Of a stretch of DNA of 64,000 nucleotides, positions 57,127-64,000 are shown in pieces. Position numbers and translations under genes: made by a program. Below the pieces are notes generated by a model. It saw nothing but the letters and a program-made list of their open reading frames with translations. It had not been told where the DNA came from and did not search any database. How positions within the stretch are numbered: position 1 is the first letter of the stretch; every line of letters starts with the position of its first letter. This DNA is from Hysterangium stoloniferum (taxonomy: Eukaryota; Basidiomycota; Agaricomycetes; Hysterangiales; Hysterangiaceae). The stretch lies in contig WHVD01000085.1 in assembly GCA_015178975.1 (NCBI GenBank), positions 186,001 to 250,000 on the forward strand, read 5' to 3'.

Positions 57127-60100
57127 TTAGTGACCCAATTCACCAACGTCCACCATACCCCATCCGAACTGAGTTACCACCGATAAACAAAGACTATTTG
57201 ATAGTTCCGACGGCCCGGTGAACGGCGTGGCGATCAGGTGCAGGAGATGGCGAGCATGTTTGATGATGTCTAAGCATCTCCACGGTATATGTTTATCCTC
57301 TGTCGACCGGCCAATCGCCTTACAGTTGCTAGTGACCCTGGAAAGAGCGTCGATAGTGGATTCTGTCCGCACTTGGACGCACGCATATTCCAGATCTGGA
57401 GATCTAGCTATGAACTTGATCGTCATTCTTATTATGTTCCGAATAGACCACAACATCCATCTGTCCGGGCTTGAATTTACCGACATCTGCAATCCTCTAG
57501 TATCTCAGTTGATTATGACAGTATTTGCGGAAGAATATAGGGACGTGCCTTAGGATTGAAACCATAAGAGAACCAACGATATTGAGCTGGCTGTTATGAA
57601 CAATGAACAGCGACTTGTTGTCAAGGAAGTTCTCCAGCATTTCCAGGTCGTTGAGCAATGTTACTGAAATATTAGTACTTTGAGCCGGGGTTTGGATATC
57701 CATTGTGATATTTCTGAGCACAGAATTCAATACCTCTCCGGATATGTCTCGAAGCCATGTGTCCTGGGAACCGCAATGCATGAAAAGCCGATGTAATCTG
57801 TGGCCGGGGGATCCCTGTTGTCTATTCAACCAGAACTCAAAGTAGCCTCTAATAGCAAGAAGTTCTTTTACAGACAGCGGACGCACATGGCATACGTTTT
57901 CCACGATATCAGCAAGGGCACCGATGAGGAAAGGATCATGATTACCCGGGCCAATGTCCGCTAGATACTGGGCGATATCTACAATAAATTCAGATGCAAC
58001 CTCATCCGAGCGGATGTGAAGGGGTGATTTCATGAGGGAATTATAGAGTGTCGACGTAATGGCGGTTGATGTATTTGTATCCCACCATCGAGCACCGGTG
58101 AAGGTGTGACCCAACGATGCTATAAGCTTCAAGGTCATGGTGTGACGATTGTTCATCAGCTGCATTCTATCACAATGCAACCAGAAATCTTGTAAAATTA
58201 TCCTCGCTCGTTCCCGAATTTGACGCGGGTATGATGGTCTACGAAGAAGTAAGTAGTTCGAATGTACCCCAATGCTTGAAGTTAAGTAATTCATACCTCA
58301 AGAATTCAACGCTCTGTTGAATCATTCTTCCTACTCCCGTAAGAGTTGAATGCCTACGCAGGAACCTGGCAAACGCTTTATCTCCAGATGACCCATCCAC
58401 AGTTCGCTCGTACATCGTCAACTTTGCCATTACCGTAACTTTTTTTACCGGATAGAGAATTTTCATTCCGAGGTAATACCCAGCAATTCCAATAGACGTT
58501 GATGAGTCAAAGGGGTGCGATCCCATTCCCCAATCCCCACCATGACTGTGATATGAAATGAGGTTGGATGTGGCGCCGGTAACAACAGTCGGTGGATCAT
58601 AATAGGATGTTTCTCCTTGGCACTGACACAGGCAGGATGTGGTAAAGATTCGGTGATAACAGGACTATATACATGATTACTCACCAACTCGTCAACCCAA
58701 ATCTCTACATGGTCTGGAGACAGTGGTATGTGCTGGTCGTCATCGTGGCGCCGGTAACATAAATTGTGCCCAGGTTCGTTGCAGCTCCATCGTTCTCGAA
58801 GTTTCACCCGGAATCTCTCTCTCATTCTCGTCATAATGGTCTGTTCAATTTCTTCCCAGCTCAATACACCTAGGGAAACCAACGGTGGTAACTCCTGAAC
58901 GCCTTCTAAGAGGTTGGATATGGTGTTGGTAGACTTACCTGGCATTGTAACAACGGTTGGTGGGTCATGGTAGCTGGTGTTTACTTGACACTGAAATGCA
59001 TGGGATGTGATACAAACTATACTATAATGGCATTATACTTTACTCACAAGGTTGAACTTGTCAGCCGAACCCTCTACGCGGTTTGCAGACAGTATGTCCT
59101 GGTCGTCATCGGAGGTCCGGTAACTTGATACCAAAGGTGGTAGCTCCTCAACATCTTCTCGGAGGTTGGCTGTGGTGTTGGTGCACCTCTCCAGCATCTT
59201 GACAACAGTCGGTGGGTCATGGGAAGTCGTTTCTCCTTGGCACTGAAACGCGCAGGATGTGATACAAATTACCTGATGATAGCATAATACATTGCTCACC
59301 ATCTCGTCAACCCGGACCCCTGCATCGTTTGCGGACAGTGGCATATGCCGGTGATCATCTGGTATATCCCCCTCAATGACTTCTCGGTGGTTGGATGTTG
59401 TGTTGGTGCGCGTCCCTGACATCTCAACAACAGCTACTGGGTCATGGTAGCATGTTTCTCCTTGGCACTGAAGAGTGCAGGATGTGAGATAGATATCATG
59501 ATAATAGCAGTATACCCCACTCACCAGCTCGTCAGCCCAAACCTCTACATGGTTTACAGACTGTGCTATGTGCTGGTCGTCATCGGGGGCCCGGTAACAT
59601 AAATCGTGCCCGAGTTCGGTACAGCTCCAACGTTCTCGAAGCTTCCCCCGGAATTGCTCTCTCGTTCCCGTCTTAATCATCTGGCCCCGTTGATCCGAGA
59701 TCAATTCACCTGGGGAAACCAATGGTAGTTGCTCCTCAGCACCTTCTCGGTGATTGGACGTGGTGTTGGTGGGCCTCTCTGCCATTTTAACAACTGTCAG
59801 TGGGTCATTGTAGCTCGTATCTCCTGTGAACTGAAACGCGCAGGGCGTGATACAGAAGACCTGGTAATAACATGATACTTTGCTCACCGATTCGTCAACA
59901 CGGACTTCTGCATCGTTTCTGGATAGGGTCATATGCTGGTGGTCATCTGGTACATGCTCCTCATCATCGGAGGCCCGGGACCAAGAAGAAACCAATGGTG
60001 GTTCCTCCTCAACACCTTCTCGATGGTCGGATGCGGTGTTAGTGGGCCTCTCTGACATCCTAACAACAGTCGGTGGGTCGTGGTAGCTCGTTTCGCCTTG

Positions 60101-61072
60101 GCACTGAAACGCGCAGGATGTGATACAGATCACCTGATAATAGCATGCTACTTGACTTACCGACTCGTCAATCCGGACTTCCGCATCGTTTGCGGACAGT
60201 GGGATATGCTGGTTATCATCTAATATATCCTCCTCATCATCGGAGGCCCGGGAACATGAAGGAACCAAGGGTAGTTGCTCCTTACCGCCTTCTCGATGGT
60301 TGGATGTTGTCCGCCCCGACATCTTAACAGCGGTTGGTGGGTCATGGTAGCTCGTTTCTCCTTGGCACTGAAGCACGCAGGATGTGATATAGATTACATG
60401 ATAATAGCATTATACCTCACACACCATCTTATCAGCCCAAACCTCTACATAGTTTGCAGACAGTGCTATGTGCTGGTCGTCATCGGGGGCCCGGTAACAT
60501 ATATCGTGCCCGGTTTTGGTACAGCTCCAACGTTCTCGAAGCTTCCTCCGGAATATCTCTCTCATTTCCGTCTTAATCATCTGGTCCCGTTGATCCGAGC
60601 TCAATTCACCTGTGGAAACCAAAGGTGGTTGCTCCTCAACACCTTCTCGGTGGTTGGGCGTGGTGTTGGTGGGCCTCCCTAACATCTTAATAACCGTCGG
60701 TGGGTTGTAGCTCGTATCTCCTTTGCCCTGAAACGCGCAGGATGTGAGATGGATTAAATGATAATAACATTATACTTTACTCACCAGCTCGTCAACCCAA
60801 ACCTCTACATGATTGGCAGACAGTGGTATGTGCTGGTCGTCCGCGACAGTTCGGCAACACAAATCGTGCCCGGGTTCGTCACAGCTCCATCGTTCTCGGA
60901 GCTCCAACCGGAATCCTTCCCTCATTCTTGTCTCCAGGATCTTCCCCGGTTCCTCTGAGCTCAACCTGAGTACATCAGTGGAAACCAAGCGTGGTAGCTC
61001 ATCGAGGCCTTGGTGAATCTCAGCCGTTGCCATATCGTGATTCCTCAGAGTGGTCTCGTTGAAAGTATACAT
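57127..61072 (-). CDS. RERWSC-module family gene, eight-module copy, apparently mostly intact
   Basis: I do not recognise this protein. Start is the ATG at 61072 (MYTFNETTLRNHD). Eight phase-0 exons follow: 61072-60785, 60727-60425, 60367-60161, 60103-59888, 59830-59525, 59467-59300, 59242-59048 and 58990-58685, all multiples of three. They are separated by seven GT-AG introns of exactly 57 nt and then one of 62 nt. Later exons begin CQGET-like, then DPPTVVKM. Long modules (1, 2, 5, 8) contain RERWSC-x-E-x-GHDLCYR and DDDQHI; short ones (3, 4, 6, 7) lack that core. A transition exon (58622-58297), a 58-nt intron, a helical exon (58238-57497; FLIGALADIVENVCHVRPLS, LEMLENFLDNKSLFIVHNSQ) and a last exon ending GELGH follow. 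The final intron is unresolved. Estimated length is about 1100 residues; no signal peptide or membrane span is seen. Confidence 0.72.
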
Positions 61073-61430
61073 TGGTGGGTAGCAGTAGTCCTCCCACCAG
61101 AAGGGGATGCTGTGCTTCCATGGCAGCAGTGCAGCAGCGCAGCAATTAACTAGAGTCAATTTGTGGGTAATGCGCGCCGCCGTGCTTACACAAGATACAC
61201 AGCGTTTTATCGCTTCTTTCCAGCAAAGCCCATTTTAAGCAAGGCCCACTCACCTTCCTTCAACCATGCAGACTCCAGGATACTCTCCAGTTAGCTTACT
61301 ATTTTCTACCTTAATTCCTACCCTTCATCAGATCGTCTACTGCAGAAAGCACACATGGCAGCTAGATATAATTTGGTGAGTTGTCATCACATAATGCGAC
61401 AACTTCACCGTTCTTGAGCGTTAGAATTCA
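61073..61430 (-). promoter_or_regulatory. Conserved upstream block of the eight-module gene
   Basis: It shares sequence and position with 47560-48150 and with the tandem blocks at 14.6-16.3 kb (CTATTTTCTAC, GACTCCAGGATACTCTC, GCAGAAAGCACACATGGCAGC). It probably contains the promoter and 5' UTR. A plus-strand frame across it is not supported. Confidence 0.5.
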
Positions 61431-62299
61431 GGGCAATCCAGCTTCTCTGTGCATTCACAACACGAGGGCATGCTGTGCGGCTATTGCGCAAACAGATGGA
61501 GAGCGAATTCCAGGGATATCCCGTATACCATTGGGGCCCCGCTTACACATGATCCGTAGTATTTGATCTTTTCCATCTTGAACAAGGCTCATTATTCACC
61601 CTTTCTTCGAACATATAAATGCGGATTTCCTTATATCCCCTACCCTAGCACTGAACGGAATACCGGCCACGAGCTGATGCACGCTGATGAGCAGAACGTC
61701 CGGACCCCACGGCTCACACTGAGACATCGGGACTACAAGAAAGTCAAGGGGTTTGGTGGATGCCAAAATAACTAATTAGATATTAATGTGCGCTAGTCGC
61801 CGGCCTGAAATAGACATTCGGTCTCCGCTCTTGCCCCACAAGTTCGTAAATCGCCCACTTGCCGATTCCCACGGCTAACGCTAAAACACCAGGACCCGAG
61901 AGAATTCGCCACCTAATCACATGGTTGCAATTAAACTTTGGCTCAGTGATCACTGGTTTGTAGTCAATGTTTAATCTCTTGTTTGCTTGTTTCCCCCTTG
62001 ATGATCATTATGTTTTTCCTTAACATTTTATTTTGTCTACATTAACATATTGCAAGGATTTCCTCGTTTTCAGCGGAATCCATTGCTCAACGACCTCGAT
62101 CATTCCAAACAATGGCACTGCTAAATGTAGCTACCAAAATTTAATTCATGATTTTTTCTGTAAATTTTTTCATCTTTCCTGAACCTCGTTCACTTGGCCT
62201 CGGAGCGTCTTCGGTTCAAGTCACCTAGCCCACGTATCAGCTGGTGTTCATTCGTGTAGGCGGCAATCACGAAGATCGACTTGCACTTGACGGCATTCC
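61431..62299. other. No confident gene
   Basis: Two short frames (61381-61566, 61563-61775) have no motif. 62280-62470 matches the 3' flank block near 43780-43990 in inverted orientation (for example AAGAAATCGGCTCAGCC on the minus strand). Confidence 0.4.
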
Positions 62300-62471
62300 C
62301 GGCTGAGCCGATTTCTTATGAAGTTGCCCTACTTCAATCGTTTAGATTCTCTGACAATAATACCAAAAGTGGACCACGTTTTCTGTCATTGGTGGCAAAA
62401 AAATTGGTCATGTAGCTAACTTCACCTCAAGCACGACACCTATTGCTATCATACCCCACCCTGTGATGTAT

Positions 62472-64000
62472 TTATCTCATAGCTTTGCCCTGTACAATTA
62501 GTGACCCAGCATCCACGACACGCCATCCGAACTTAGTGACCACCGATAAACAACGACTATTTGATAATTCCTCTGGCCCGGTGAATGGTGTGGCGATCAA
62601 GTGGAGGAGTTGGCGCGCATGCTTAATGATGTCTGAGCATCTCCACGCTATGCAGCTATCCTCTGTCGACCGGCCAATCGCCTTACAGTTGCGAATAACC
62701 CGGGAAAGAGCGTCGAGAGTGGATTTTGTACGCACTTGGACGCACGCATATTCCAGATCTGGAGATCTAGCTATGAACTTGATTGACATTCTTATTATGT
62801 TCCGAATCGACCACAACATCCATTTGTCAGGGCTTGAATTTACAGGCATCGACAATTCTCTAGTATCTCACTTGATTATGACAGTATTTACAGAAGAATA
62901 TAGGAACTTGCCTTAGGATTGAAACCATAAAAGAACCGACGATAATGAGCTGGCTGTCATGGGCTATGAACAGCGATTTGTTGTCAAGGAAATTCTCCAG
63001 CATTTCCAGGTTGATGAACAAAGATACTGCAATCTTAGTGCTTTGAGCCAATGTCTGGATATCCATTCCGATATTTCGGAGCACAGATTTCAATACCACT
63101 CCAGATATGTCTTGAAACCATGTGTCCTGGGAAACGCAATGCATGAAAAGCCGATGTAATCTGTGGCCCGCGGGTCCCTGCGGTCGATTCCACCAGAACG
63201 CAAAGTAGCCTCTGATGGCAATAAGTTCTTCTATAGACAGCTGACGCACAAGGCATACATTTTCCACGATATCAACGAGGGCGCCGATGAAGAAAGGATA
63301 ATGATTCCCCAGGCCAAAGCCTGTTAGATAGTGGGCGATATTTATAATAAATTCAGATGCAACCTCATCCAAGCTGTTGTGAAGGGGTGATTTCATGAGG
63401 GAATTATAGAGTACCGACGTAATGACGGTTGATTTATTCGTATCCCACCATTCAACGCCAGGGCAACATATAAAGGCGCGACCCAGTGATGCTATTACCT
63501 TCAAGGCCATAGTGTCACGAATTTTCGTTAGCTGTATTTCATCACAACACAACCAGAAGTCCCCTAAAATTCTCTACGCTTGTTGTCGAATTTGAAGCGG
63601 GTATATGGGTCTATGAAGCATGAGTAGGACGAATGCATCCCAATCCTTGACGCCGCTGAGTTATCCCTACCTCAACAAATCAATGCTGTTTTGAATTAAT
63701 ATTCCCCATGTTGGAAGACATGCAGACTTGCGCAGGAACCTGTTCAGCGTCTTGTCTCGAGATGAGAAATCCACCATTCTCCCATACACAGTCAACCTCG
63801 CATCACCGTAGCCTTCTTTGCGTTGTAGAGGACTTGCATCCCAACCCTTTCCAACTTGAATTTAAAGGAAAACCCTGGTCCAATTTCAAAGCTGGAAGTT
63901 GTGTCAGACTGCATTCCGTGTAGAAATTTACGGGGTAAAAACTATAATGCATAAGCCTTAGTTGGGATCGTTAGGTGAGCAACTAATGCTAACTACCTAT
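62472..64000 (-). CDS. RERWSC-module family, third copy, C-terminal exons, runs off window
   Basis: From high to low coordinates: the transition block (KEGYGDARLTVYGRMVDFSS, LNRFLRKSACLPTWGI near 63700-63850), the helical exon (63552-62860: WWDTNKSTVITSVLYNSLMK, FFIGALVDIVENVCLVRQLS, LEMLENFLDNKSLFIAHDSQ), and the last exon (62855-62472: ARSPDLEYACVQVRTKSTLD, GRSTEDSCIAWRCSDIIKHA, LSNSRCLSVVTKFGWRVVDA). The terminal GELGH is altered to GSLIVQG. Frames are open over both long exons and parallel the 57-61 kb gene at about the same spacing. The modules would lie beyond 64000. Confidence 0.65.

Noticed and set aside
59033-60376. A single 447-codon open frame on the minus strand
   Set aside because: It crosses four segments with consensus GT...AG borders of identical 57-nt length, and equivalent introns in the same gene contain stops, so I interpret it as modules 3-7 with introns, not one exon.

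Overview
This window looks like a transposon-rich, accessory stretch of a basidiomycete (Agaricomycete-type) nuclear genome. The reasons are short GT-AG introns of about 50-60 nt, a gene matching the basidiomycete DUF6533 receptor-like family, Ty3/gypsy chromoviruses carrying an antisense coiled-coil/Cys-cluster gene of a kind I recall from Agaricomycetes, a nested Ty1/copia element, and many decayed host genes. I see no rRNA, tRNA, CRISPR or prokaryotic features.

Layout. 1-3.1 kb: minus-strand remains of a SNF2-type helicase and a multi-intron oligopeptide (OPT) transporter that lacks its N-terminal half and ends at a foldback repeat. 3.1-6 kb: non-coding repeats, including a 348-bp tandem array between two copies of a 310-bp direct repeat. 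6.1-11.4 kb: a complete but frame-broken copia element (362-bp LTRs, CTGGA target duplication) inserted in a gypsy LTR. 12-14.1 kb: a truncated gypsy gag-protease-RT piece. 14.3-16.9 kb: tandem and inverted fragments of the window's main unknown gene family. 17-24.8 kb: an LTR-like repeat, a broken SANT/Myb gene, a Tc1/mariner relic, a decayed proline-rich gene and a histidine-phosphatase gene cut by the end of a gypsy element. 24.8-30.9 kb: a degenerate full-coding gypsy chromovirus. 31.7-35.7 kb: an internally deleted gypsy with both LTRs. 39.5-41 kb: a DUF6533-type membrane protein gene with an LTR-like repeat inside an intron. 41.9-42.2 and 50.0-50.8 kb: copia relics. 43-48 kb and 57-64 kb: further copies of the unknown family with inverted duplications and solo LTRs.

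The most interesting content is that family, called here the RERWSC-module family. The best copy (61072 to 57127, minus) starts with eight consecutive phase-0 exons, every one a multiple of three (168-306 nt). They are separated by seven near-identical introns of exactly 57 nt, then one of 62 nt, and lead into a conserved helical C-terminal part of about 480 residues. A second copy at 45-47.5 kb has one module in place of eight, so module number varies between paralogues. Fragments of the family, its upstream block and its downstream block recur, often as palindromic pairs (14.3/16.5 kb, 43.1/45.2 kb, 55.6/56.1 kb). This suggests repeated inverted duplication. I do not recognise the protein.

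A second theme is the opposite-strand gene at the 3' end of the gypsy elements (32436-33560, and a shorter piece at 24813-25136). It is kept even where most of gag-pol has been deleted.
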